A program made the position numbers and the translations under genes. The notes under the pieces are model-generated. The model saw nothing but the letters and a program-made list of their open reading frames with translations, did not search any database and was not told the origin of the DNA. A stretch of 64,000 bases of DNA, from positions 3,552,501 through 3,616,500 of the forward strand of contig JAILWY010000005.1 of NCBI GenBank assembly GCA_022113835.1. The letters are read 5' to 3'. How positions within the stretch are numbered: the stretch's first letter is position 1; every line of letters begins with the position of its first letter. Source of the stretch: Atopsyche davidsoni. Its lineage: Eukaryota; Arthropoda; Insecta; Trichoptera; Hydrobiosidae. Of this stretch, positions 1 to 13,570 are shown piece after piece.

Positions 1-683
1 AATTTTACATATATGTTAGATTAAATTAAAATAAAAACACATTTGATGGTTATAAAACCACATCATGGTTTTTTCACATGTCATAACTTGAAACGATTCT
101 GATCTAGTTCTGGCAACACTGGCGCAATAGTCGCGGGCGCTTTCTGTTTGAATTTAAAAATAAAATTAAGCCGTATAAGTGTGTTTTAATCCTAATGTGT
201 TTGTAGCCAAGAGCATTTGTTTTGGTTAATGAGCGAATTAATTCTTAGACTCTCGACTCAGTATTTATTTCGTCGTTAAGTGTGCGTACATTTAAGCATG
301 TTCTTTGTGTATATCTTCTGGGATATTAGAAATACTTAACATATATGAAGACTCGTTATATTTTTGGATCGTTGTTTTTGATTCACGCATAATAAACGCA
401 TTTCAAATTACCGGTGCTTAGGGAGAAACGGACCAAAATATATCTGAGTCATATAACGACGAGAAAAATTCATATAAAATTTTAAACGACTTAGCGTCTC
501 GCCAATCTAGATGACGAAAGAGTTGAGTCACCAAGCTACGATTATGATGTGGAATTCAGCATGAAGTGATATAAATAATTAAAAATTATTTGTCCGTGTA
601 ACTAAACCTCTTTTTAAAATTTCTTTGGCGCAGTTCTTCAAAAGAAAAACATCCACTCAGACAGATATGCGTTTGAAACAAAG
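1..683. other. AT-rich non-coding DNA
   Basis: No open frame of useful length, no RNA gene and no repeat was recognised. Base composition is the same AT-rich ground as most of the window. Confidence 0.6.
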
Positions 684-960
684 GTGCATCCGATTCATTG
701 TCTGAGCACACCTGTCGCCGGACCATGTTCTAAGCGGCGACCAAAAAAGCAACGACACACAAATTCGAACCGCGGTGATCCAGATTCCGTCGCATTTATT
801 CCCTGCTCACTAAAATCAAGGCCACGGAGTCTCGGAGAGCCTGACACGAAATTCCTAAATAGGTGTTTGTTTTTTTTTTTTCACATATCCCCGCGCCGCC
901 TTTTTAGTAAGTCAGGCGCGTTTCACACGTTCCGGGGCTGAATCGTGTGTCGTGACATCT
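684..960. other. GC-richer island, function unknown
   Basis: This block stands out by composition and CpG content from both flanks. An 85-codon frame crosses it on the plus strand, but its product is low-complexity (a phenylalanine run from an oligo-T tract) and resembles no family I know. It could be a regulatory island or a chance frame. Confidence 0.3.
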
Positions 961-1857
961 TTGCTGCATTTTCAATGCTTAGAAAATTGAGATTTTTTAC
1001 TATTGATCTCTCCAGACTTGATAAATTGCTTTTTTATCTAGTGGAGATCATAGCATTTCAACATAAACCTTATATCAGCTTTCAGAGAAAATAGCTCCAT
1101 AAGTTAAAATGTATAAATCTTTACTAATCTTATTAAAGATTACATAACCGTACTTTTGTCTGAATAATATTATGACAAAATATATATTTGATTTAAAAGC
1201 ATAGTTTCTCGTATAGTATGAGTTAGAGACAAAGCTCTACGCGTGAGGACTGCAAACTTACTGTCTATAGAGGTTTATTTACATCCCATTGTTCTAGTAA
1301 TGCTTTATTCGACAGGTGCTGAGAGCGGATTTCAGTAATTTAGAATATCACCTGGGCGACTTTAAAACAAAATAAATATATAAACAAAAAATAAACTTAT
1401 GAAAAAATATTTGAAACATCCCCATGATTATAGTGATTGCCAAAATTACTATGTATGCGACAACACTATATTTTGAAATTCTTTAAAGATGTCTCATTAA
1501 TGATGGGATCCATTTTTTGCTCTATAATTTGCTATCCTTTCGTCTTTGATCTTGAGTTCCAGATTTTATGTTGTTCATTATTCACTAATAGATATATGTA
1601 ATTCTAGTGATACCTTTATTTGCTAGAACTTTTTGTTTTTATTCTTCTTCTGTTTCAGAATTATTAATATGTATAAAATAATATTTCATGTTTATATTTA
1701 TATCATTTGGATCTCAATTTAGGTTGTTTGGTTTTCTTTGATTTATATTCGCAATATACATTAAAACGTTTTGTGTATATCTGTCTTCAAACCTCAAAAT
1801 ACTATTATATGAAACCACTTTAATTTTTATTCACACTATGATTAAATTTAAAATTTA
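961..1857. other. AT-rich non-coding DNA
   Basis: Nothing recognisable was found on either strand. Confidence 0.6.
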
Positions 1858-2170
1858 TTGACACTAGCAAAGTATTTAAAGTACAACACAAACATTCCTT
1901 TGACGTCGGCAGATCTCTCGACCGCAGCCTCTCACAGCTCCAGCCCGTCTAGACGCGGTGATTTCATTCCACATTCGCGAGAATCTCTCGTGATCATCAT
2001 CATCATCAGAGGTCGACGTCGCCGTATGAAAACTCACGGTAATAAAAGTCGTGCACCCGCCAAGGTACACCGGATGATTTATAATAATTTCAAAAACGGG
2101 ACTGCATCTCTTAAGGTATTATTTGCAAGTGACATGTTTTTACATTGTAAGCTTATCTCGTAGAATGAAA
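1858..2170. other. GC-richer island with CAT run
   Basis: Both strands are open here (101 codons plus, 64 codons minus), which is typical of a compositional island rather than of a gene. It contains a short ATC/CAT trinucleotide run (about 1992-2008). It also has an AAG/GTATT sequence near 2113-2121 that would serve as a splice donor if this were an exon. No protein family is recognised. Confidence 0.3.
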
Positions 2171-2544
2171 CTGTATAGCGGAAACAACATTTAACCAAGA
2201 TAATTAATTTTGATTGCAGTACAATGATTTGCTTTGGTGATATGAACGGGCGTAAATATGAAGTTTTATTTATTATTGTAACTTTTGGACATCAAACTTG
2301 CATAAATTTCACATTAGTGATGCCATCTTTCTGCTTAAAACATTCCAACCTGATCATCCCTTATATTATAAATCTACAAAAAAATTATTAAAAATATATT
2401 TTGATATTAACATAACCGTGACATTTGGAATCGTTTATTATAATGTTATTTTGACTGGATTTCGTGTTGAATTATTGATATTTTAAGGTAATGCATCAAT
2501 AAACGATGTCTTTATAACAGTATAAACTATCAAGCCTCGAGAGT
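2171..2544. other. AT-rich non-coding DNA
   Basis: Nothing recognised. Confidence 0.55.
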
Positions 2545-2890
2545 TAAAAACAATTATTAAATACCCCGTTTAGGATGCTAAGTACGCCGTAAACCATCGT
2601 GACCCACAGAGAAGTTGCGGCATTACCATTTCTCATACAGAAACCGATAAATTCCTCTAAAAAGTTATCAGCGTTTAGCGTCCGCCAGCAACGGCCAGTA
2701 ACGGCCCGTAACGGCGCCGTTGGGCTGACATATTGGACAAGCGGCCGTAAAGTCGCGCACCTCAATAGACGTACCAATATCTCGTACAATGCGCGTCACG
2801 CCTGCACTCCAGGCCCGGAGCTGGCACACCTGTCGCATATATGTGATGGAAGATGCGAACTGAAGGTAATTGGAAAACCTAAGTAATGAC
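2545..2890. other. GC-richer island with AACGGC triplication
   Basis: The unit AACGGC occurs three times within 2689-2722 and ends in GGCGCCGTT. Open frames of 95 (plus) and 81 (minus) codons overlap; neither product is recognisable. GAAG followed by GTAATT near 2862-2872 would be an acceptable splice donor. Candidate regulatory island or small exon; undecided. Confidence 0.3.
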
Positions 2891-3095
2891 CCCTACACGA
2901 AGGCACTGCTCGTACATAATTTAAGACTTTAACAACCTTCACCCGCTGATAGAATTTAAATTTATTAAAAAGCAAATATTATGATAAATATATGCCAATA
3001 GAAATTGTATCATTCTTTTCCACGTGGAAGCCTTCTCATATAGCACAACAAAAGATAATATACAATATAATGATAAAAGTACTTATGTATCATCA

Positions 3096-3126
3096 GATGC
3101 TTAACTAAACTGTTTAGTTAAGCATC
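3096..3126. repeat. Perfect 31-nt palindrome (15-bp arms, 1-nt centre)
   Basis: GATGCTTAACTAAAC is followed by a single T and then by its exact reverse complement. A 19-nt direct repeat (AAGATAATATACAATATAA) lies on either side, at about 3052-3070 and 3225-3243. The segment in between could therefore be a small insertion with duplicated flanks. Confidence 0.7.
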
Positions 3127-3263
3127 AAGAAACTAGTAATGCAAACAAAGTGAAGACAAAATACAAAGATACATTTATCATTATAATAAAGGATCTTCAC
3201 GAATCAAATGCCTTGTCCCTCATCAAGATAATATACAATATAAACATTAAAAAAAATTATAGT

Positions 3264-3810
3264 AATTCTTCTTCATAAAATGCCTTTCCTCAGAGGAGGT
3301 TGGCGACCATCTCACTGAGCATATACAAATGCTGAGCCAGTGTTTATGGTTTTCTTAGGGAGAATAGCATAGTCCCTGAGTCTTTCTACACCGCAGTTTT
3401 ATTGCTATAACCCAATAACATTATTATAAAGGTGTCCCAAAATTAACGCAAGATTTGAATTGGTCGCCATTTTTGCAGTAAACTTTTAAAAAAGGCTGCC
3501 AAGCTTTCGTTATCTTTTAAATATTATTCAATAATGAAGACACGTTGTTTTATAATTTAAATTCACTGTCAGTTATCAAATTGTTTTTTTTAAGTGTTCC
3601 TAAATCTTTACTGCAAAAATGGCGACAAATTCAAATCTTGCGTTAATTTTGGGACACCTATATAATCTTCTTCTTACAAAGCTTTTGCGTTTAGATCTGA
3701 TACTCTTTCTGTAACCCCACCCCCCCCACCTCGATAAGTTACTTCCGGAGCACATCCCTCCACAATAATTCCAAATCCACTACTCTATTACCGATCCATT
3801 ACAAACTGAA
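3264..3810 (-). pseudogene. LINE 3' end relic, split by a MITE
   Basis: Read on the minus strand, the left part (3264-3427) ends in a degenerate LSEMVANLL-type C-terminus. That resembles the last residues of the ORF2 product of RTE-like LINEs. The sequence is the same repeat as the plus-strand copy at 34938-35200: they share AAACTGCGGTGTAGAA and AACCTCCTCTGAGGAAAGG. The right part (3663-3810) matches the 5' side of that other copy. The two halves are separated by the MITE at 3429-3660. In-frame stops make it a relic. Confidence 0.6.
3429..3660. mobile_element. Mariner/Tc1-type MITE, 232 bp, TA target
   Basis: The terminal inverted repeats are about 54 bp and differ at only two positions. The left begins AAGGTGTCCCAAAATTAACG; the right is the complement of TAGGTGTCCCAAAATTAACG. 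TA flanks both ends (3427-3428, 3661-3662). On the minus strand the interior reads QRVFIIE, a stop, then YLKDNESLAA, matching the start of a mariner-like transposase. The element is thus an internally deleted transposon. It shares its termini with the copy at 33951-34290. Confidence 0.85.
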
Positions 3811-6800
3811 TAAGCACGTTTGTTATAATAGATTTTTAAACCTTTTTTTATGATTAAAAATCTTGTTACGGAGGGTAAGCGTTTTTTTACAAAATTGAAT
3901 ATTTGTATCGCCTACGGCTTGGACAGTACGAAGACTCGCGCCTAAATAAAGTTACTAAATGCTCAATAGTACATAAATCAGATATCGTTTGACCTTAAAT
4001 AGGTGTCGATGCGCCATACAAAACTAACACAGCGGTGACAAGAATCCAATACAATGCTGACAAATTCTACAGAATCCATTTCGAACCGTAACGTTTCTTA
4101 GCATTGTTAAAAAGCCTTCGTGCTCTGTGATAGCCAATATTCTTTCTGTCAAGTTGTCACTTAGTCTCGGCGCGAGATGCCCGGGTAGAGTACCCTCAGC
4201 GAGTCCAGTGGCGGCACATCGGGCCATTCATAATATACAATAAATAGAAACTGTGAAAAATTATTTACAGTACGTCTCGTAGTTATTTTTCTGAGCTTTT
4301 ATGGATATTTTGTCCGAAAAATCAGGAGAAGATTATGATTCGATTTTTTAAAACTATTTAGTGTGTAACGGATTGATATGATATATGAGTAATCTATCTG
4401 GATAAATTACATACAAAAAAATATATATTATAACATATACAGCCTTAATAATATAATTTAAAAATTTTTTAAAAATGTACTGAACAAAATATTGAATTAT
4501 TGAAAGACCTTGATTTAATTTACTTATATATATATTTTAATGATTTTGGTTTAATATTAAAAAAAAAATAAAAACGCTTGAATTGATTTATACTTTGAGC
4601 GTTTTCTAAAAGATTGTTTTATTTTGATTATATCACACAACACCAGAAGTTTTGGTTTCGCTGTACCTCCATTGTGAGATAACAGATCTGTAAGGAGATC
4701 CAATACGTTGTGTTAAATGCTTACAATTAATGCTGAGATTAAAAATGCCTATGAGTCATCATCGGCGGCCTTTGAAGCCGTGAGCAGAGGCACCTCATCA
4801 GGGTGGCTAGATGCCAGCATAAAACAATGGTCAATTCGATAAGTACAGGGATTAATTTAAATCGAGAACTAAACGAAAGATCCTCGATATCAAACGCATA
4901 ACTGGATTTCGATGGCGATATCCTTGACTAACATCAAATGACTTGCATTGGAAATCAAAATATATTGTTGACAATCAATTGAAAAATAGTATGGAGGTGA
5001 ACTTCAGATAAGCTCATTGATAAGTAATTTCACTCAACATTTTCTTACCAATCCGCCTTGCAAGCATTATGAGTAATTGTTGAATATCCCGTGTGTCTAT
5101 TGGCGTGGAGAGGTCGTCAGCCTGCAGTGGATACATAACGGTTCTAGTCAATCATAAACGTTATTATTTTATTCTGATCTTTAGTTAATTATACGCATTT
5201 TATTGCAAAATCGACTTAAAACCATAAACATATAATTAACAATAAACATTACGCCGCAATATATTGAACAAATATGCATATCGTTTAATAAATATTTAAC
5301 GATAATGAATCGTTTATAAAATAATTGGATATCACCAAGCGTCCATCAACTCAAATGGATTCAAATGTATTGATTGTGCATTTGTATAGTTTCACTAGTG
5401 ATGCTTTAAATAATCGATTACTTTAATCAGTAATTACATCTTCCTCCGGTTGGATTGCTTTCAGTAGGTGGCAGACTAAAATACTTGCTACCCCTTAACG
5501 AAGCCTTCACTAAGTCGTTTTTATTGAAACATCGTCGGGGTAAATGGTAATTTCATTAAAATGAATTCACATTGCTTAATTACATACTTTAATTATGTGT
5601 CAATAATTCACAAATAGGACTCTTTTTCTGAAGCTGAATTATTATTACAGTTCTTGTTTACTTTTTGGTGGTACATTGTAATGTAAGGTTTTCATATATT
5701 TTAATCCAGTTCAGAATTAACTCACTTCTGTCGTAAAGTTATTCAACAACCAAATGCTTTGTTATTTTAAAAAGGTAAAAATATAGATATGTTCAAGTTA
5801 TAAAGAAATAAATTATAATTGATAAAACAATACGTAAAAATGAAAACGAAACACGTCAGGAATGGATTTCGTAATTTTCACTTGCGAACCACACTTTAGG
5901 AAGCCAATCGCCAAGGCTCCCAACATGGCATATGCGATGAGTAATGCGACTCTAAATCTTTACCTTCCTCAGCTCTTGTAAAGTGACCGCAGATTGATTA
6001 TATCGTAATTGCATCTGTATTCAGGAACAACGCGCTTATTTATCTTGTGCCAATTCGCTGTGGCCAAGAACAAAACGCTGCCCGTTCCACTTTAAATTCC
6101 TCAACACTGTTTCGAGATAAGAGAGAAAAGGTCCATACAATGGTCCAAACAACAACAAAATTGTTAAATCCTCTTATATTATAATAATAAAACAAACTTT
6201 CATTGTTCAAAAATTAATATGGTTTTTGAAGCAATTGATTCTGCTATTTGGAGATTCCTGGATTCTCTCAAAGGCTTTATTTGTATCGTAACAAAAAAAT
6301 CAGACATATTTTACAAATATCTTCCGCCGTTAGGGTATGATTAAAATGCGATATTAAATGCACTTAAGTGGTTTTTAATTGGTAATGAAAAGCATATAAT
6401 TGATCTGCAACTCTCCTTTGCCAGGCTCGGCGCGGGTTTTAACCTCACGGCAATTAATTTTCTGTTCTCTCAGAAATAAAGTGCGCTAGCCAACAAGGTC
6501 GGTACTAAGCCTTTGTTAGACTTTTTTACGCTTGTATACTTTTATATAAATCATTAAATATATGTAAAAAATAAGCAATACACATTTTAGACCAAAAAAT
6601 TTGATCTTTTTAGATTAACTTGAATTATTTGTTAAAAATTTAAAAACATAGCAAAACATCAAGGTAGCTAAAATGGGTAATTTCTCAATAAATTTAGTAT
6701 AGTAGTATAATTTCACTGATATGAATATTATATCATTATTAACTATCCGGGCCTGCATTTTACTAAAGCTGATATAACAGGTAATCTCGCCTACCTGAGT

Positions 6801-8689
6801 TCTTCCAGGTCCAGAAGTGCAAAAAAATTTAAGATTTTGTTTAAATACTACCTTAAATACTTGAGATAACCCCCACAGGAACCTACATCATCTCGTATAT
6901 GTAGAAATTATACGTAATAAATATCAGTCCCCTAAAAACTTTAATAAGCTATCGTGCAAGTACCTACTAATATTTTATATCTTACTAATAATTATCATCT
7001 ACCTAGCGTGTATTTAAAATACCTTGTAAGTTATGTGTTGATGCTCGGTGTAATTGCTATGTTATTATTGTTTTAACTGTGGTATTAGTTAGCCTTTCTA
7101 ACGGTATATGTGCATTTGCAATTAAAAATAACATCTGCTTGATTAGATAATACCTTCAGCAGCCTTCCAACCAATGCAGAACGAGACCTGGCTTTGATTG
7201 TCTGTAATTATTTAAACTTAGTTTCATATCTCCGCTACCAGAACTAAACAGCTACTCAATCAAATAGGATCTAGAACTTTTTTTATATTTTTTTAACAGA
7301 GGTGTAACCTTATTACTTCCTGTGTTCATTGGTGGTCTCTCAGTCCACCATATTACATGTGAAATACACAGCACACTAACAAATGATGTACTGTTGATTT
7401 AACATCTAAGCATACAGAATTCAAAACATAAAAATGAAAAACAACATTAAATCACTTGAGTATTTGGAATTTAGTTCTAGTGGAGTGACGTTGTTTTGTT
7501 ATAGGATTTTTAATCATAAATCGTCATTCATCGAATATCAAATGAAGCACCCAGTGAAGTTTGCTAGTAATGACACAAACCACGACTCTGTGCCATATGA
7601 AACAAGTAACATTGTGGAATCTACATGATTGTCATCAATTAATTATAAATCAAGCATTCAGGATTCGGGATATTGTCTTCAAATACATTTGTTGGGGAAT
7701 CACGAACTGGTATGATTCATAAAGCGTTTTTTTTCTTTTTTAAAATTATTTACATACAAAATCAATTCCTTACTATTTTTTGTGTGATGTAGATCCTATG
7801 CGGAATAGATCTTCAATATAGTATAATATATCTTTAAATAATCATAACGTACAAAACATATGACACTTTTCACGTGATTTTTTGCTTCGTCTATGAATAT
7901 TACAGGTAAAAAAGTTTCTTCTATCACTTCCCTATTACTATTGTTAGTCATGGATTTTGATAGCCTAAATTTTAATATCATTCATTCCACATGTGTATCC
8001 GAATGAAGACGCATGTGCTGTTTAAAATATTTATTTATTTACATTATTTATAGGTTTTGGCACGCATTAAATTTCTTGATTTATAATGATTCAGATAATA
8101 GCTTTTATAATGGTGGTTCATTATTTATGTTTTCAGCGTAAGATCAACGCCGATACGAGTCGAAGTGTTTATTAACAACTCCGATTTTAATCAAACTTTA
8201 TATCAAATCTCCCAGTCACCTGTAGCCATCGTCCAATCCTACGCCCGACCGTATCGAGAGCTGTTTATTAGATTCAAACTTAACACAACATGTCGGTATA
8301 TCTATCGGACATGCTAGCAGTTTATTTCGACCGAGAAAAAATAAATCCACACTATTTATTACATTTTCAATTTCACGATTGACAAACCATAAAATCTCAC
8401 ATTTTACGAGCACTTAAACCCAAAAACTGTTACGCCGGCCTAACCGTTGGCGTTTCCAAATAAGACCAACTCAAAGAGAATACTCATCACGAAACAATCA
8501 ACTTCTCAAACTAAAATGACTCGTTTTTTACTCCGTCCCGGCGACATTAGGGTCTCCAGAAATGCGGCCTGCGTTAGAAAATTACTCCAGTTTTTTCCAA
8601 CTCCAAATTAATAGAGGATTACCGAGTCACATCTCGATATAAAGTGTGTTATTTGGGACTATCAATTTGAACTGGCCAATTATTGTCGC
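3811..8689. other. AT-rich non-coding DNA
   Basis: About 4.9 kb without a recognisable gene, RNA or repeat. A modest GC-richer patch lies at 4020-4235 (67-codon minus-strand frame, not recognised). Everything else is AT-rich with short chance frames only. Confidence 0.55.
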
Positions 8690-8800
8690 CTAGTGCGGGT
8701 ATCTGGGGGCGGCCCGGTGCTCGCCAGGTAGGTGGAGTGGCCCTGGAAGGGTGCCAGCACGAGGTCCTTCAAGGAAGTCCTCAGTTTAAGGTTCATGAGT
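8690..8800. other. Short GC-rich island
   Basis: A compact patch rich in CCCGG and GGTGG strings between AT-rich flanks. No open frame of note. Candidate regulatory island. Confidence 0.25.
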
Positions 8801-9861
8801 TAATTATCTTTTGACAGGGCTGAGAAAAAACACACACTATTCATATTAATTTGTAGAACATAAAAAAAAATCAAGTTATAAGTAGAAAATTGAACCCATA
8901 TCTTTTTGCTTTCAAATATCTGTATTTATACCTATTGAAACAATATATCAATATTTCAGTTCGACTTCTATATTTTATATTAATAATAATCAACATATTT
9001 CTTTTTTTATTTTAAAATCAACAAATTCGTTGATATAAAATACAAAATATAATGTTATACTCAATAATTTATTTAAATTTAACATGGCGTTAAACAATAC
9101 TTTATTTTATTTATAACATAATTTAAGTGACCAATAAATAGATTAGCAATATGAATGTGCTATCAAATGAGGTTTGTGTGTCGATTTCCATATTAACGGA
9201 ATTTATTGAATTTTCGTTGGGCGTAGTGTTTGTTGAGTATTTATTAAATTTTTAAAGCTTGTGCCATTTTTGGATTTTATTTATGCAGTATTTGACGTAC
9301 GTTTAAATGTCTGAGTGTATTTTTTTACTGTGGTATTTTTGTTTTCAAATTTCACTATAATGTTAGGAACTTTCATTAAGGCCTTTTTGAAAGGTTGTAA
9401 CTATAACATTTCGATAATAAGTTTAAACTTTCAAATATGAAAAAAATTTACATGACATCAGATCTCACTATTTTCATGAAAAAATGTAATTTTTATCAAA
9501 CATATATTTATATAAGAAAATGAATACACATCATATAATAATAAAAAAAATATGTAACCCTCTTTCAAAGCAACTACAAAAGAATATAAACATATTTATA
9601 TTTGTGATATTACAGTGTTTACCCAATATTAGTTTTTAAATATAAACATTGTCATTAAAAGATTAAAAAAGTCTTAACTAAACGACAAATATTTTCTTTT
9701 TATATTTAAATAAAATAACAGCTTTTTTATTTAAATATTTTAAATTTAAGCCCATAAGAATTTTTAAATAACCAACTCTATAAACTGACGTTTGACATTA
9801 TACATTTTACTAAAAGTGATCACATGGTATTCTTTGCAATTAACATTGAATTTTTTTTAGA
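8801..9861. other. AT-rich non-coding DNA
   Basis: Nothing recognised; long A/T runs. Confidence 0.6.
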
Positions 9862-10024
9862 TAATATTTTTTAATAAAATACTTGAGTGATTTTCTACAT
9901 GCTCGTTTTTATTTGTGACCGGATTCGCCAACCTTTCGCGTTGGCATTATCAAACTAAGTCATTTTATTCTAAAATATTAAAATGGAATTCCACCAAGTA
10001 CTCTATGTCAAAAATATTGAATTT
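9862..10024. mobile_element. Palindromic foldback element, copy 1
   Basis: It contains the family signature GGTTTCGCCAACCTTTCACG in variant form (GGATTCGCCAACCTTTCGCG) and ends in the family terminus CAAAAATATTGAATT at its right. The left arm begins AATATTTTTTAATAAAATACTTGAGTG. The two arms are partly self-complementary, as in the full copy at 49736-49993. Confidence 0.8.
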
Positions 10025-12082
10025 CTTTTTTTTTTAATATTTAATTATTATTTTTACTGGTATAATTGCTCATCCCTGAAGGTATCAAGCCAGGGCGGCA
10101 CTCAGCGGCCCTCAAAGATGTATTGACATTAGTCCAGAATGGAGGCGGCACCAAATACGAAAATAATCTCTAGCCCCGACCTGGCTTGCTCTAGGAACCT
10201 TACATCTCGGAGCCATAAAACCCAGGTCGGCCAAAGCAATCAAATTAATATTTAATTCCTGCAAAATATACTTTTATTCCGGCCTAACGACGGTAACGGT
10301 TTCTTATCAAATATATATATAAACTTTATTAAATAAATAAAACGCAAAAGCCCTTTCCAATGTCTTGGAATAAAAATTGAATTCTGCCGTACTGTGAGTC
10401 ATTATTAACTTTTCTATTCTTCATACATTGCTCATTCGTATTTGTTGTTTAAAACTTTTTTTAGCTCATGAAAACAACATTACGGTATTTCAGTTTTTTT
10501 TAAATGTAATGAAACTGTCAGAACGCCTATTGTCAATTTTGATTTAGGAAAAGCAAAAATCCCACTGAGATTAGCAATGTATATTTGATTCTGAAATTTT
10601 GTACTTTTATTTTCAAAAATTAAAAACACTTTTTACACGTAAATTACCAAATAACCATATCATCTTATAACAACAAATTCCGAACCTACGAACATACTTA
10701 AAAACTACACGTATACTTAAAAACTATTAATATCATATCGTAATCTTATCGATAAATATAAAAATTTAATTGTGTAGCACACGTATTAAAACAATGTTTA
10801 CCATATATCACTGTTGCGTCATTGCGAGAAGAGTACGCCAACATAAGCCGTGAGAACATCAAAAACAATAAAAACAAACGCGATGGTTCACCTTTCAATA
10901 AAAAAGGTAATAAAAAACTGAAACAAATTAATTTGAAGATACTAAAACGTACGAGCGAATAACGTTTTCGGCAATATAAAGTATAAAAATTATCGACTTG
11001 TTACAATATAAATTATTTTTAATAACATCAGAGACAGGTATTTTTATAGTTCAAAAACACGCAAAAAGGTATATTTTCATTATTTTAACACTTCGTGAGC
11101 AAGTGCTGATTATTTTTAAAAAATCAATAGACCTTCGTGTTTATTTTATGAAAATAAATATATTGGTTTAAATTATATTTATTATGAAGACATATTAAAT
11201 TTTTAAAGGAACTGGTTTTATTTTTAAGTTTAAAAGTAAATTTACTTCATGGGTCTTTTTTACACCTATATGTATTAACACAAATAACATATGTCCACAC
11301 AAAACTGATTTAGTTCATTTTACTTCATATTTAAATAATAATAAACCAAAATGGCTAAGAGATTTATGAATTTGAAGAAATCTTTGGAAGGTAAAAAAAA
11401 ACGATTAAATATAGAAATAATCACAATCTCCAAGACATCTGGCTACTTTTATTTGGTGTTGAATAATTATACAGTGACTAAAAATAGTAAATTAATCTAA
11501 AAATTTAATATTATCATCTTGAAAATATTACCCTGTGTGCGTTTTTTGTGTAATTCCACAACCAAGTCTATATAGTCTCAACACCTAGTCTATAGAAACC
11601 AGCGCCAGAGACCGGTACAGAGATTAAAAGCTTATCTTGACATTAATTATGACGTTTGAATTGTGGCTGTTAACAAGGAGACTCAAAACTTAGGCCTGAT
11701 TTATTATTGACATAAACCGAACCAGAAAAATGCGGTCCTGCCAGAACATGTGGGCGGCCACGAACTATGTGAAAATAGTGTCATCTATGCTCACATCCAC
11801 AATGGAGACTTTAGGCGTGTTTAAATAACACTTAAAGCAATTTATTGGTCAGACTTATATTTTATGTGCGAATTCGTCACTACTCCGGCTCTGTGATTTA
11901 TTAACGTTATCTGAAAATATATTATAATGTAAATATTTATATATTTAATTTCAAAAACTTTCAAAGATGTTTCGACCACAAAATTTTATTGGTAATACCG
12001 TATATATTTATACAATAAATATCAATAGTCAATAAACATGGAGATTACAAATAGTGACACAAGCATAATTAATCAGATAAAA
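10025..12082. other. AT-rich DNA with one GC-richer patch
   Basis: A patch at about 10075-10240 is GC-richer and has no recognisable product. The remainder is AT-rich with no feature seen. Confidence 0.5.
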
Positions 12083-12490
12083 TATTGTGATAAAACTTCT
12101 CATAGAAGGTTGGTGACCACTTTCTAGAACATATCCCATTTCTGGGGCAGTCTCACCAATTCTCCAGCCACTGCTGCAAATTCCGCATCCACGTAAACTT
12201 CCCTCTTCCAGTGCCCAGTTTTCCTTACATTTTTCCTTGGACAATCAGCTGGAGGATGCCATATTTATTGTAACAAAAAATGTGGCCAAAATAGGAGACT
12301 TTCCGCTTCTTTACCAACATTCCCTTGGTTCAACGTTACCAAAGTTCCCTTTCTTTGCGCATTCTGTGCAAGACACATAGATTCTCCTATACAGCCTCAA
12401 TTCTTAGCATAGTAGCTGTCTTGAGTGTCCAAGCTTCGACTCCATAAAGGAGAACTGAGCAAACTGAACTATTGTCTCTCACAAACATTA
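12083..12490 (-). pseudogene. LINE reverse-transcriptase C-terminal relic
   Basis: The minus strand, read across several frameshifts and stops, gives the recognisable order LLYGVEAWTLK, then SYFGHI with loss of flanking residues, ILQLIVQGKM, then a WMRNLQQW stretch. This is the C-terminal tail that follows the reverse-transcriptase domain in RTE-like insect LINEs (usual consensus LLYGVEAWTL, FGHI, LLQLI-QGKI, WLRNLRQW). It is heavily mutated, and only the last 130 or so codons of the family are present. A 71-codon open frame inside (12029-12244) is a fragment of this and not a gene. Confidence 0.75.
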
Positions 12491-13570
12491 AAAGAACTGT
12501 CTAATTACTAATTGTAACTAAAAAAAGTTAGATAAAATATGTGAAAACATAAGCTTATTTACTTTTAGTAATTATAGTAATTTTACTTTTGAATTGAAAA
12601 AGTTTGAATTGTTGAAAAACTTATTTGTATTGTTAGTTTGCAATACATTAAAAATTTAGTAGACTTGCATTACATTATAAAATTAAATCCCGCGTATAAT
12701 TGTTAAAATAAGCACAAGCAAACATTACTTTTTTTAAATAAAATATAAAGTTTTAAACGTTATAATCTCAACAAGCTTTGTGAAATGAGATTACACTAAT
12801 ATTAAAATTATTTCAAATAATTTGTTTTTATTTATTAAAACTATATATTATGCGCAATATTCACAACATTCTCAAGTGAAAGCATATTAGTTTAGAGTAG
12901 ACTGTCACTATAGAAGGTGTACTAAATACGTAGTTATGATACTGCTTGTAACTGTTGTACTATAACTAAGTCGCTGTGTGACTAAGCATAGTCTTAGATT
13001 AATTAAGATGTATAAGCACCGACGTGATGTATTTTATAGTCGCTAGTAAGAAAATTAACAACGCTCATATATTACTCCAATATCCTTTGTACTACTGGCT
13101 TTATATAAAGTAGACTGCGAGACTCAAAACTTGCTCGGTATCCATGTAATTGCGTCGTAAATAATTATAAATGTATAATATATCATATTTTTATTCTAAC
13201 TTTGACTTATTCACGATTATTCACAATATTTATATTGACTAAACTATAAGACTTAAAACTTGCCTAGTTCTGAATTATTACATCATTTCTATATAATTAA
13301 ATTCAACATCATCGACCTCATGTGATTACGATTGTATGCGCCTTAACACGAAACGACTTTTATTAAGAACCGCGTTTTATTTTTACGGATTCACAACCTT
13401 AACTAAACTAAACTTACATAGTAAATATTGCATTTTTTCTGTATCATGATTTATCAATTTACAATAAAATTTATATTTCCTTAAAACTTACTATAATCGC
13501 ATATGTTTTTGCTCGCTGTTATACCTTAAGACTAATAGCAAAGTTTTTTTTCTAGTTCTATTAAATTCCA
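12491..13570. other. AT-rich non-coding DNA
   Basis: Nothing recognised. Confidence 0.55.

Noticed and set aside
755..790. Box-B-like GGTTCGAATTT on the minus strand
   Set aside because: The T-arm would rest mostly on G-T wobbles and the only box-A-like string upstream is poor.
3716..3731. C-tract in ACCCCACCCCCCCCACC as a regulatory site
   Set aside because: It is part of the LINE-derived repeat; the copy at 35000-35010 has the matching G-tract.
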